From: Scylla paramamosain
Taxonomy: Eukaryota; Arthropoda; Malacostraca; Decapoda; Portunidae
Direction: 5' to 3'
Assembly: GCF_035594125.1 (NCBI RefSeq)
Contig: NC_087191.1
Location: 1,117,001-1,181,000 of the forward strand
DNA: 64,000 nt
Within the stretch, counting starts at the first letter, position 1, and each line of letters starts with the position of its first letter. A model generated the notes under the pieces. That model searched no databases. It was not told where the DNA came from and saw nothing but the letters and a program-made list of their open reading frames with translations. Positions 12,554 to 22,880 of this stretch are shown here, piece after piece. A program made the translations under genes and the position numbers.

Positions 12554-12613
12554 ACCACATCGTCTTATTGATTCATGACCAGATTTATTCGGTAATGCAT
12601 TCCATTAAGAAAG

Positions 12614-12653
<40 letters not shown>

Positions 12654-12795
12654 GTAGTAGTAGTAATAATAGCACTCTCTCTCTTTGTAGTAGTAGTAGT
12701 AGTAGTAGTAGTAGTCATTGTGATACTACTATTACCACATCGTCTTATTGATTCATGACCAGATTTATTCGGTAATGCATTCCATTAAGAAAGAT

Positions 12796-12837
<42 letters not shown>

Positions 12838-12918
12838 GTCGTAGTAATAATAGCACTCTCTCTCTTTGTAGTAGTAGTAGTAGTAGTAGTAGTAGTCATT
12901 GTGATTCTACTATTATTA
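12554..12918. repeat. 180-bp tandem duplication containing (CT)n and (TAG)n
   Basis: Positions 12554-12733 and 12734-12918 are near-identical units, both starting ACCACATCGTCTTATTGATT. Each holds a CT tract, a TAG/TAA block and a second TAG block. The second unit differs mainly in microsatellite lengths. This is a recent local duplication. Confidence 0.92.
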
Positions 12919-13195
12919 CTCGTACTATGATACCAATATAACAATTTATACTACTAATACTACTACTACTACCACCGTCACCACCACTACCACCACCACT
13001 ACTATGCACACAAAAAGATAAGAAAATAAATAAAATAGATAAATAAAAATAATAATAATTAAGAATTTTATTATATGATGGCATTCATGGTACAATAATA
13101 TATCTGAATATGAAAACATTACAGGATGGTTAAAATTAAGACTTCAATAGGATTCTAGGAACAACTAAAGCCTAATCAACGCTCTTTCGGTATGT
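12919..13195. other. Trinucleotide-rich and unassigned sequence
   Basis: ACT/ACC-type trinucleotide repeats at 12945-13005, then A/T-rich sequence. No gene is seen. Confidence 0.5.
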
Positions 13196-13216
13196 ACGTG
13201 TGTGTGTGTGTGTGTT

Positions 13217-16200
13217 AATAATAATAATAATAATAAACGGTTTATTATTTAGGCAGTTGACAAACTGAAAATGTACATAGGGGATGGGGAAAAACTTAAC
13301 ATTAATCCTAAAGGTAAGTCTAATCTAGGAGGGAAATACTATTGATTGATGGCTCGTACCATGGTGGGAATCGCACTGAGTCTGTACCGGTCCGTGCGCG
13401 GCGCCTTCAGGGGCGTTATTTTGTTGTGGTGGCTGGTGGCACGGACCGGGCGAGGCGCGTCGGGCGGCAGCATGTTTCTGAGCCGCGGATGATGCAGTAG
13501 TCCCCTCCCAAACTTCTCCAGAGCCTCTCGGTGCCTGGTGGATATTCTGGACAGACTCAGGGTGGTCAGGGCTTCTTCATAGGTGGTGTATGCAGGGCCA
13601 AGGATGACCCTGCACGCCCTTTTCTGCACACTCTCTAGCTGTAGCTGTTGAGTGTGTGTGAGGGAGGAGGACCACGCTGGGGAGGCGTACATGAGTTTGG
13701 GGAGGATGAAGGTAAGGTACACCCCCCTTAACTCATCTGTCGGCGTCCCCAGCGACCTGAGTCTGCGCAGCATGTACAGCCTGTAGGTAGCTGATCTCAC
13801 GGTGCTGGCGACATGCTGCTTCCAGGTCAGCTGGTCGTCCACCGTGACTCCGAGAAGCTTGGCACATTGGACCACCTGGAGGGGGTGAGGGCCCACTGTG
13901 AGCCGGGGAGGGGGCACTGGTACAGAGGAGGTACAGAAATGCATCACCACCGTTTTGCTGTGGTTGATGGTCATCCTGCTCTCCTCTGTCCACGTCTGCA
14001 GTCGCTCCAGAATTGCTTGCAGTGGCGAGTAGTCCGGGTTCTTGGTGGAAACTGGGACGCCCACGGTGCAGTCGTCCACATACTTCCAGCGATGGGGGGT
14101 GTCGGTGAGGGCGTCGTTGATGAGGAGGAGGAAGCATAGAGGACCCATCTTGGTCCCCTGGGGGACTCCACATGTCAGCTGTTGGAAATTAGAGACAGAG
14201 CCCTGATAGCGAACGGCCTGACGTCTCCCTGTGAGGAAGTCGGCTAACCACCCTATCAGATTAGGAGGGAGACCCAGACTTACTGCCTTGCTGATGACAA
14301 CAGTGTGATCAACAAGATCAAAGGCTTTTTTGAAGTCCACAAAAGCAACAGCTAGAGAGGTGTTTCGCTTGTCCAGGTGGCTGTGGATGAATTCAAGGAA
14401 GCTGGTCAGGTAATGTGAGGTGGAGGTGGCTTTAATATTTCCGAATTGTCTGATATCCACGGTGTTACAAATTTTGGTGTATGCCCAGTCATATACAAAA
14501 TCTTCACAAATAAGGCTAGGGATGGGGGTGATAGAGACTGGCCTGAGGTCACTGAGTGACTGAGGACTGGAAGTTTTGGGGATGGGGGTGACGTAAGATG
14601 TCTTCCAGTCCGCAGGGCAAGAGTGTTGGGAGAGTGAGGCGTTTATTATGGAGCATAGCGGTGTTGCTAGCTCTACAGCAAATTCCTTGTAAATTTTTAT
14701 AGGAAGGTCAGTGGGTGTGGTGGATCTTGGTTTAAATTTAAGTATTCTCTTAAAAACATCCATCGCCTGGACAGTGTGTGGAGGGGAGGGAGCGGGAAGA
14801 TAGGCAGGAAGCGGAGTGGTGTGGAGGGGAGGAAAGGTTTGACAGATAGCAGCAAAGTGATCGTTCATCTCCTGAGCCGCGAGATTAGCAGGAAGGTGTG
14901 AGGTGCAAGGAAGAGATGAAGTGTGCTTTTGTAAGCCACACAAAGCTTTGATCTTAGCGTACCACTGCCTGTTGTTGGTCAGCTTGAGGTGGTGAATCTT
15001 GTCTGGGTAATAGCTTGCCTTTGCATTCTTAATCTCCCTGATTACTCTGTTTCTTAGTTTCCCGTAAAGGACCGGGCAGGAGTGGAACGCCCAGGTCCGC
15101 TGACGCATGAGTCTTTTAATGCGGGGCGTCATCCAGGGAGCATCAGACGGGTGCGTTGTGACGCTCTTGGCTGGGAAGTAGTGGTGGAAGGCTGCTGTGG
15201 TAGTGGCGACGTAATTTTGCCATTTTAAGTGGACGTCCTCCTCATCCAGCACCTCGGTCCACGGGTGTTGTGTCACCCACTGCCCAAACTCCCTCATGGC
15301 TGAGTCAGGCATGGGGCGGTGGGTCCTGGTGACAGCTGACCGGGGGGTCGAGGTGGTGGGTGTGGGTGGCCACAGTATGGAGAGGTGGGTGCTCCGTCCC
15401 ATGGGAGGCAGCGGCTTGGGTGGCGAGTACTGCTGGCCCAGGTCTGTGAGTATAAGGTCGAGGATGGCTTGCTGGTGGGTGGGGAAGTCCACGACCTGGG
15501 TGAGGTGGAGCTGGTGTAGGATATCGTTGATATCTAATCTGTTAAAGTCCCCACAGATGACCAGCTTGGCAGCAGGATACCTCACCCTCAGGGCATCAGC
15601 AGTGTTGATGATGTGAGCGGTGAGTAACTGTGCAGCGGCGGCTCGTGGGGGGTGGTACACGACGCAGACTATGATGGAGGCCGTGTTGCTGGGATGGGAG
15701 GGGGGCGTGACTCTCACCCACAGGGCCTCCACACCGGCAGGAATATCGACAGGGAGGTGTGAGGGGCTGAGGGTAGAGCGGCAGAAAACGGCCACTCCCC
15801 CCCCCCTGCGTCCTGACCTGAGGTGATGGTAGAGCTGGTGGTCCTGCATCGTGCACACCTCAGGAACAATCTGCCACGCTTCAGTAACCGCCACAATGTC
15901 CGCACAAGTAGATCTCACCGTCACAATCAATTCGTCCATCTTGTTGGCCAGAGACGTTGCATTAAATAAGAGGAGTGAGGGAAGACTATACCACATTCTC
16001 GGCACCTCAAAATGTTTGTATTCCCTCTTCTCCACCCTGCGGTCGTCTCTGGCACTGGAGGTCACTACCTTGATGGGACGCACTACACTTTTGCCTCCTC
16101 TCGATCCTCGGTTTCGAAATAGTTTCAAGGACTTAAGGCACTGTATCACGTTGGGTGGCGGGTACCCAGATCCTCGTCTGCGACGCAGGAGGTAGTTGCG

Positions 16201-16442
16201 TTCGTACGTTTGCACTGAAGCACTCATATTTCTTTATGTATCACACGCATTCGCTACAAGCGTTCACAAAAACAACAATCCCACCAGGTCGAGCCTCAAA
16301 CTAAACGCTAAAAGTTGAAAACAGAAAAGGAAAAAACAAAACAAACTGAGGTCACTATCACTAAGGGGCGGGGAAGGCCAACAAGCTGGCCGCGGCTGCT
16401 CGAGAGCGCCTAAGGTCACACGTCCTGCCCGTGTGAGGTCAA

Positions 16443-16443
<1 letters not shown>
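13217..16443 (-). mobile_element. Full-length single-ORF non-LTR retrotransposon, near intact
   Basis: It is bounded on both sides by the same string: ACGTG, a TG run, then GTT (13196-13216 and from 16444). This is best explained as a target duplication of about 21 bp in a GT microsatellite. On the - strand it reads: a 5' untranslated region of about 216 bp, a 962-codon frame (16227 to 13339), about 100 bp of 3' sequence and an (ATT)n tail at 13217-13236. It is about 3.2 kb long and more GC-rich than its surroundings. The absence of stops across 2.9 kb suggests a recent insertion. Confidence 0.88.
13339..16227 (-). CDS. Endonuclease/reverse transcriptase polyprotein, YVDD type
   Basis: An uninterrupted 962-residue frame. 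Residues 85-290 form an apurinic-type endonuclease: TEAW (Glu116), CGDFN (Asp227, Asn229) and DLILTD (Asp257), but STH at 279-281 where families usually have SDH. Residues about 540-760 form the reverse transcriptase: LRPVSITP (561-568), VDFKKAFD (catalytic Asp631), GVPQGT (687-692) and YVDD (Asp718, Asp719). The thumb region has LLGVTVDDQLTW (791-802) and RACRVILG. No RNase H, no separate ORF1 and no zinc knuckle are seen. The protein would nick a target and copy its own mRNA there. The start Met at 16227 lies 216 bases inside the element. YVDD with a RWKYVDD context is found in a widespread metazoan LINE group; I leave the clade open. Residues 1-80 are basic and unassigned. Confidence 0.9.
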   Translation of the reverse strand: MSASVQTYERNYLLRRRRGSGYPPPNVIQCLKSLKLFRNRGSRGGKSVVRPIKVVTSSARDDRRVEKREYKHFEVPRMWYSLPSLLLFNATSLANKMDELIVTVRSTCADIVAVTEAWQIVPEVCTMQDHQLYHHLRSGRRGGGVAVFCRSTLSPSHLPVDIPAGVEALWVRVTPPSHPSNTASIIVCVVYHPPRAAAAQLLTAHIINTADALRVRYPAAKLVICGDFNRLDINDILHQLHLTQVVDFPTHQQAILDLILTDLGQQYSPPKPLPPMGRSTHLSILWPPTPTTSTPRSAVTRTHRPMPDSAMREFGQWVTQHPWTEVLDEEDVHLKWQNYVATTTAAFHHYFPAKSVTTHPSDAPWMTPRIKRLMRQRTWAFHSCPVLYGKLRNRVIREIKNAKASYYPDKIHHLKLTNNRQWYAKIKALCGLQKHTSSLPCTSHLPANLAAQEMNDHFAAICQTFPPLHTTPLPAYLPAPSPPHTVQAMDVFKRILKFKPRSTTPTDLPIKIYKEFAVELATPLCSIINASLSQHSCPADWKTSYVTPIPKTSSPQSLSDLRPVSITPIPSLICEDFVYDWAYTKICNTVDIRQFGNIKATSTSHYLTSFLEFIHSHLDKRNTSLAVAFVDFKKAFDLVDHTVVISKAVSLGLPPNLIGWLADFLTGRRQAVRYQGSVSNFQQLTCGVPQGTKMGPLCFLLLINDALTDTPHRWKYVDDCTVGVPVSTKNPDYSPLQAILERLQTWTEESRMTINHSKTVVMHFCTSSVPVPPPRLTVGPHPLQVVQCAKLLGVTVDDQLTWKQHVASTVRSATYRLYMLRRLRSLGTPTDELRGVYLTFILPKLMYASPAWSSSLTHTQQLQLESVQKRACRVILGPAYTTYEEALTTLSLSRISTRHREALEKFGRGLLHHPRLRNMLPPDAPRPVRATSHHNKITPLKAPRTDRYRLSAIPTMVRAINQ

Positions 16444-16478
<35 letters not shown>
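16444..16478. repeat. (TG)n microsatellite, target side
   Basis: The GT tract is shared with 13196-13216 and marks the insertion site of the LINE at 13217-16443. Confidence 0.9.
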
Positions 16479-16509
16479 GTTATGTAGGGCATAAGTAGCG
16501 GGGGAGTAA

Positions 16510-16956
16510 GATTGATTGATTTAGGTTATGGCGCTGCATCATCGCAGTTTTATAGCGCCACTACAAAACTAAAAACACCAAAGATTGCAATTTAAAATAC
16601 TGATATTAAAACAAAATTAGAGACCACTAATTTATTGCAGTTCTTAAAATTTTGATATTGTCGGTATAGTAAATATGCTAAGAGACCACTATAAAAGTAA
16701 ACATAAAGAAGGAAATGGGATTGATTGGTTAAGTTATAGAGCCGCAACATCGCGGTCATATGGCGCCGCTATAAACCTTTTAAAGCGACAAAGATTGCAG
16801 TTCTTGAAATATCGGTATTAAAAACAAAATTATAGGTATGGTAAAAGTATCAAAAGACCAATAAAAAAAATAAAGGTAAAAAAAAAGTAAGTGGGAACCG
16901 CCATAATGCGGCGCATTAAGCTGATTTAGCTTAATCGCGGTCATATGGCGCCGCTA

Positions 16957-16989
<33 letters not shown>

Positions 16990-17350
16990 CAACAAACTTT
17001 GAAGTTTAAAATATTGATATTAAAAACAAAATTATAGGTATGGTAAAAAATGTTAAAAGACCACAAAAAAAGGTAAACATAAAAAAGGACATGTGAAGAA
17101 CCATAAAAAAAAAAAAAAAACTGCTAAAAATGAGAGGCTTGGTATATTAATGTTTTAACTATTTAGTTTGATTTAAATTGAGGATGTACTGACCCCATTG
17201 ACCCAGACCACTGTGTCTGGCGTTGTTCGTTTCGTACCTAAGGCACTGACCCCATTGACTCAGATATCTGGCGTTGTTCGTTACGTGCCAAACACACTGA
17301 CCCCACTGACCTAGACTTCTGGCGTTGTTCGTTACGTTTCTTCCTCACTT
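16510..17350 (+). repeat. Composite tandem-repeat element, copy 2
   Basis: Three to four diverged units share blocks like TTATGGCGC..GCAACATCGCGG and TCATATGGCGCCGCTA (at about 16525, 16735 and 16925), each with an A-rich tail including GTTAAAAGACCAC. They are followed at 17160 by TTGATTTAAATTGAGGATG and then three copies of the roughly 55-bp minisatellite (17185-17345; ACTGACCCCATTGAC plus CTGGCGTTGTTCGTT). The organisation is the same as at 1131-1830. The body has long A runs (16960-16988). Confidence 0.75.
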
Positions 17351-17477
17351 GCCGCCATGTTCTACCAGTGCAAAGATAAAGTTCTGTCCAATAATATATT
17401 ACTGATAAAATAAATAAAATAAGAACAGTTCAAAGGTAATCTATAGTTTGTTTAGAAGACCAGCGTTCTTCATAAAA

Positions 17478-19719
17478 TTAAGGAGCCCTCTCTCCACGTA
17501 TCAGCGACATCTGGAAAATTCCATCCTCATCCCGGCAACGGAAAAGATATCGCTCCCGCAGCTCCACAAGACTGGGACACTCCACTAGAAAGTGTCGCAC
17601 TTTAAGGGGAACTAAGCAGTCATCACAAAATGGTTGATTTTCCCGGGACATGAGGTAACCATGAGTGAGACATGTGTGACCCGTCTGGAGACTGGCCAGT
17701 GCAATCTGAGTGGCGCTCATGCACGTGGAAAGTTACAGAAGTTATCTCACCTATCTTAGTGGTGGCAACCAAATCCTCCCACCTGCCCTGCCAACTGGCA
17801 AGAACTGGAGTATAAGTCATGAAAGGAAATGGAGTTGGAAGGAGCAACCTGAATTGCCGCCTCTTTAGCCTTCTCATTTCCCTGAACTCCAACATGTGCA
17901 GGGACCCAGTAAAATGCGACATAGTAGCCTCTACGCTGCAAAAGGTATAGCAACTCAAGAATCGATAAAACAAGTCAGTGAAGGGAAGAAGAGCTAAAAT
18001 ATTGAATAGCAGAAAGACCACTGCGAGAATCGCTAAAAATTGTAAAAGATGACATGGGAAGAGTTAAAATAATTCTTAGATCTAAAGTAATGGCAGACGT
18101 AAAAACGGAGGCAACACCGGGAAAGCTACCCTCCATAGAATGAAGGAAAGATAACACCAAATCCGACTCCATCTTCGGATTTTGAACCGTCCATGAATCA
18201 AGGGATGGAGTCGGAATGTGTGGAATAGTGTTCCAAGAAACGGATTTCATAGAACGGTAATATTCGCAAGTTCTTATTAGAGATAGCAGAGCCGTAGACA
18301 AAAATATCTGGGAATTACCAGTAACCAATTGTAGGATATCTACAGGAACGGAGGGTACATTTAATGCCGCCATACCAAATGCAACCCTAACACCAAAAGG
18401 TTTACGCAAACTCCGATGAGACACATATAAACGGGGACGTAAATCACAGGAAACAGCCACACAAGGAACAGAGTCGGGAAGACGTTGAACACGATACCAG
18501 CAATTCAATATTATAGACTGGACGCAAGTCAAGCGGGAGGACACCAGCATCCACCAGTAAGCTAGGGATTGGGGTTGAGCGCAATGCACCAGTTGTGAAG
18601 CAAACACCGGCATGCTGCACTGATTCCAATACACGAATCCGAGCCTCAGTATTAAAGGATTAAATTTCACAACCATACTAAATCTTTGAAAGAATAAGAT
18701 TTCGGTGCAAGAGAAGGAGGGTTTGTTTATTAACTCCCCAAGAGGTATGAGCCAAGCCCCTAAAAAGTGACAGCGCCTTCGTACAGGCTGCCTTAGTATA
18801 ACGAAAGTGAAGTACCCAAGTCTGTCAAATACAAGTCCCAGGAAACGAGTTTCCTCCGCACAAAAGATTCTTCCATCATAGATATAGATTTGGATCAGAG
18901 TGAACACCACGGAGGCGGCAGAAATGTATGGCCACAGTCTTCGAAGCTGAGAAACGAAATCCCTGAGTTGCCTCCCAATGAGAAATCCTATTAGATGCAA
19001 ACTGCAATTTTCTCTCAATCAAAGGCATCCGCGCCACAGAAAAAGAGATCAACAAGTCGTCGACGTATAAGCTACCACGAATTGCTTCAAAGGCGGCACG
19101 CTTTTCTTGAACAGCGGCTGTACAATCCGCATTCCACTATGGAACAAGACGTTTAGGAAACCGGCCAGAGGTCTTAGGGATGGAATGAATACCAGCGGAA
19201 TGCAAGACATCAGTAAAGTATGTTGTAGCCTCATCATTTTTTCCTATCTCATCCACTGAGCAGGCAGGCGTACTGAGTTTTGTGAATAACTGCCAATCCG
19301 TCTTATCTACACCCCACCATGAAGGACAATGGCTGTGATATAGAATCAGCTGACTCTAATCATACTCGGAAGTGATCGCTTCCATATAAATCAAGCTCAT
19401 TCCTTTCAATAGGAACACTGGTAGGCGGATACAGACTGCACAATGTATATAAACGACTTATGAAAACCTTAACAGCAATAACCTGCAGCGGCGAGTGAAC
19501 TTCTAGGTGGATAAAAGGAATGTCTTTCCTAACAAAGATGGGAGTGCCACCATGGAGGCCCTGACCAGGAATTGGAATGGAGAAGAAAGCACGATATCCA
19601 GGAGGACTAAAGTGAGTGGAGTCTTCGAGCATTGCCTTTTGTAAACAAATGCAAACAGCAGAAAACCTAGAGATCAACACCGTTCCTCCCAGGAGACACA
19701 TAAACCGCAATAATTCCAC
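17478..19719 (-). pseudogene. I/Jockey-like ORF2 pseudogene (EN, RT, RNase H, Cys/His tail)
   Basis: The endonuclease N-terminal half is at 19719-19365 (LRFMCLLGGTVLISR; GGTPIFVRKDIPF) but jumps from IERNELD straight to GSDHFRV, losing the GDFN block. After WNADCTAAVQEKRAAF (about 19130) the frame joins directly to SLYVDDLLISF (about 19060), so the reverse transcriptase fingers and palm A are deleted. Thumb/connection sequence follows (PLIERKLQ, LLVDAGVLPLDLRP, PFGVRVAFGMAALN). The RNase H start FMDGSKSEDGVGF lies near 18180, IFSDSRSGLSAI near 18020 and FYWVPAHVGVQGNEKA near 17890. The tail has PFCDDCLVPLKVRHFLVECP (about 17650-17590). Several frameshifts occur. Confidence 0.85.
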
Positions 19720-20079
19720 TGCAGAATCTTGAATTTTACTATTTTGAGGGATTTTTAGGGAAGCCCCAGAGAGAAGCTTCTCTTTGCCAACCTTACTCGG
19801 CCGGCGAGGCTTATCTGATCCTACATTACTTGTAGGCGCAGAAACCTAAGATAGTGTAACTGGTGTGGGGATAGCTACCCACACACGAGTCTCTGAAACT
19901 CCTGTAGACCCAAGGAGGAGAATTCCTTGACAAAGACGTATCTGTATCGGTCTTGGAGAAGGACTTATTTGCATGACGGGCGGAGAAACTCTCTGTACCA
20001 TATCAGAATTCAATGAATTACGTTGATTACTTCTGGCTTAGGGACATCTAACGCTCCCACAGGAGAGTTGAATTGAGTC

Positions 20080-20812
20080 TTAGGGACTCAATTCAGACCC
20101 CCGAGAACGTTTCTGGTAGGACTGAACGGGATGCATGGGAGAATTGTCAGTATGTGGCTGTGGCAGCTTAAAAGTCTTGAAAGTTGTTCGTGGTTGGGAA
20201 TCCATGGGGATGTGGACTTTGACAATATGTACTTTAGTACGAGGAGTCTGTGATGTAGCTGGTGAAGATGCAATGGAAGGCTTTGCTGAAGATGTAGTAA
20301 AGGGCTTGGTTGAAGATGCAGAGGTGACACTTTTCAAAAGACAAAAACCTGTTGCAGACAGTAACTGAAGCAGCGACATTCTCAAAGGAACGGTAAAAGA
20401 AAGGCGGGAAGGTGTTGCAGTCTTATTACCTGTGGTAGAGGTAGAAAAACTAGAATGGACGGAGGAGGTGTATGTATTTGCCCCTCCATCTTTCTGTCTA
20501 AAAAGTTCCTTCCTGGCACTACCAAGACTAATGAATTAAGAATTAGCCAGCTGAAGTATGTCTTGTTCAAGGCTGTACCTCTTACATTGTTGAGAGAGCA
20601 GTGGATGAGCTTCCCTGGAGAAGGAGCAATAAGGGTCTGATTCGTATTCAGGAGTAGGGTGGGAGTCAAGCAAGGGCAGAGAAGGGCCGCACCGAGGAGA
20701 CTTGTACAGTTGTTCCTCCTATGACCGAACTCGGAACACCAGTAACACTGCAATGGACGATCGATGAAAGCCTTTACTTGGAGGAAGAGAGGACCGATCT
20801 TAAGCGACCGTA
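20080..20812 (-). pseudogene. I/Jockey-like ORF1, zinc-knuckle part
   Basis: Starting from the insertion junction the frame reads GPLFLQVKAFIDRPLQ, then the knuckle CYWCSEFGHRRNNC (Cys-x2-Cys-x4-His-x4-Cys). A second knuckle is only partly preserved (CGAALLCPC-like region). Downstream (20385-20080) is Ser/Thr/Pro-rich sequence (TSASSTKPFTTSSAKPS), as in the C-terminal linker of gag-like ORF1 proteins. ORF1 proteins of this group coat the element RNA. The order after the RRM part at 22031-22880 is as expected once the insertion is discounted. Confidence 0.75.
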
Positions 20813-20814
20813 GG

Positions 20815-22018
20815 TGTACAAGAGTGAAGGTTTTTAATATTTTTCCATTCTCACTGGTAATTTCATGGATGATTACCCATTACATGATAGTTTAAGTCCA
20901 GAAGCCGTCTTATTTTTCTCAGGTACGTATTAAGCGTAGTGGATTTTTTAAATTACTAAATTGATATTTAAAAAATACACTTCTGTATGGAAATTTAATC
21001 TTTAAGGCTCTACTGGGCAGTAAATGGAAGTTTAAAGTCTGGGGAACAAAAGTACTAGGGTGATTTGCAATGAAATGCTCCTGTGATTTTATATGAATTT
21101 ATTCATGCAAACAACAAAAATTTGGCAACTTAAAGTAATAATAATGTAATAATAAATTCACAATTAATCCTCCCATAAGCAAAATAAAAATTCGTTTTGC
21201 AAAATTGAAGAGTAACCTTTACTCTTTTAAACAAGAGCAAAAAGAACAAAAACGGTCCATAAATAAAGAAGAAGTACACAAAAATAGAACAAAAACTTGA
21301 ATTTTACAGGACGGAGGATTTAAAGTTTCCGCACGCCATTTTTAAAACGCCCTGGCCTCGTAGTCCCCCCTATCTTTCTCTTTAACCCTGTTTTCTTTGG
21401 CCTTTAACTCCTTTTCACGTAATTTGTCCATTCTCACAAGGGCAGACTGCTGAATATGAGTGGAAGGCTCCCCAAGTGATGGAAGGACAAAACCATCCTG
21501 GTAGCCAACATTGTAGTCAATGACAGCTTGGGCAGCAGCGAAGTCCAAAATGTTCTTGTTTGCATTCTTGTATTTAGAACAATATCGCCATACTCTTGAA
21601 TGCGAATGCGTCGTGGCATTGTGGAATAGAGAATAATAAGACAGAACTCCGTGATAACTGCGACCACCTGGACTGATATACTCACTCTCTGACTGTCTGT
21701 TGGACACTGAGTCTGTACAAAGGCTCATTGGCTCACGTGTGGTTGTCTGGTGGTAGGAAAAGATGCCAGCAACCTCCAGACACATAGTTTATCAGCCAAA
21801 AACCAAAATTTTTTGATTAATTTTGGGTTTTTGGCAATGTAAACAAGGAGTAGGGATTTAAAAGGGTTGCCAGATATTGCCAATATTTCATCTATTATAA
21901 TTTTTGTAGGAAAAACTAAACGAATTCCAGTTATAACACTTGGTGAGAGTGAAGTCACCTACATAGTGACGCTAGCCATAGGTTTTCCTAAAATACGTTA
22001 ATGTACCAGATTTTTTCG
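20815..22018. mobile_element. Foreign insertion inside the I/Jockey ORF1
   Basis: ORF1 homology stops at about 22018 (after FTYGSFLPDHV) and resumes near 20812 (GPLFLQVKAFIDRP). The 1.2 kb between is A/T-rich and holds one open - strand frame (21342-21785). I could not find convincing terminal inverted repeats or a target duplication, so the exact edges and the class are uncertain. Confidence 0.55.
21342..21785 (-). pseudogene. Possible transposase C-terminal fragment
   Basis: A 147-codon frame. Residues about 65-147 (SRVWRYCSKYKNANKNILDF, AAAQAVIDYNVGYQDGFVL, then a Lys/Glu-rich helix and YEARAF at the end) resemble the C-terminus of Mutator-like transposase proteins of invertebrates. In those proteins an N-x-x-x-W-x-x-x-P-K region is followed by A-x-x-x-F-N-x-G, a charged helix and Y-x-A-G-x-F. 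This similarity is from memory and partial; the catalytic domain is absent. It could also be unrelated sequence carried by the insertion. Confidence 0.3.
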
Positions 22019-22030
22019 ATTTTTCGCCTC

Positions 22031-22880
22031 CTACGGTCCCTTAACATGGTCAGGGAGAAAAGAGCCATAGGTGAACATTATCATATTACCATTGCGTTTA
22101 ATCTTGGCCACTCGTTGAACATTATCTGGACATAATTGAAGGATGTCATCTTCTGAGTGTTCGTACAGGTCATGGTTGTAAATACGTCCTTTACAGTAAC
22201 TGAATGTTCGGTGTGGCTTGATAGATTCAAAGATTCCATCAGAAGGGCATGATATATGGAGGAGCATCATCGCCTGTGTTAAATCTTTAGCTCGGATCAC
22301 GACACCTTTGGCATATTTCTTGATGTTATTTGTAGGGAGTACTCCAGTCTCCCTTTCTAGATACTTGGCAGCGTGAATAAAGTTTCCTCGACCTTCCCTA
22401 TGTAAGGTCTGGGAGCTTGTTCTTCAACATCATCAAAGACATTAGGACAATAATCATTCTCGCTGTCAGCTGCATTGCTTGGTCGAATGACCTCAGCAAT
22501 TCATTGCCTCAAGAGCGGCTTTGGCAGCAACGTCTGATGCAAATGTCACATAACATCGATTAGAGAGACAATCACCATCATATTTGAGACGGATACGGAG
22601 AACTGTTCCAAAAGGCTTGAAAACTGAGTGAATAGCACGGTATGACATGGAAGCATAGACATTAATGATCAATGAGAGTGTCAAGACAAGACTCAAACAC
22701 TGACTCAAGTCGTCTTTCACCTTGGAAAACAACAACAGAGGGAGTACGAGCTCTTTTCTGCATAACTCTATCACGAGCAGAGGTTGACGTCTCGAGGGAC
22801 CTGAGGAGTTTTTATATTTATCCATATGGATACTATAAAAATAAATTGGCTCCAGGGACCAAGGGAGACCGCCCACTGGG
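22031..22880 (-). pseudogene. I/Jockey-like ORF1, RRM-like N-terminal part
   Basis: It begins near 22822 with MDKYKNSSGPSRRQPL. An RRM-like block HSVFKPFGTVLRIRLKYDG with RCYVTFASDVAAKAALEAMN spans about 22630-22497. After a frameshift the second part reads VIRAKDLTQAMMLLHISCPS, IYNHDLYEHSEDDILQLCP and MIMFTYGSFLPDH (22300-22035). Stops (for example after EAMNC) and frameshifts break it. The architecture, RRM-like folds followed by CCHC knuckles, is that of gag-like ORF1 proteins in the I/Jockey group. Sequence upstream of 22880 is 5' untranslated. Confidence 0.75.

Noticed and set aside
13733..14173. Overlapping frames inside the 962-codon ORF on both strands (13733-15905)
   Set aside because: Shadows of the endonuclease/reverse transcriptase frame in GC-rich sequence.
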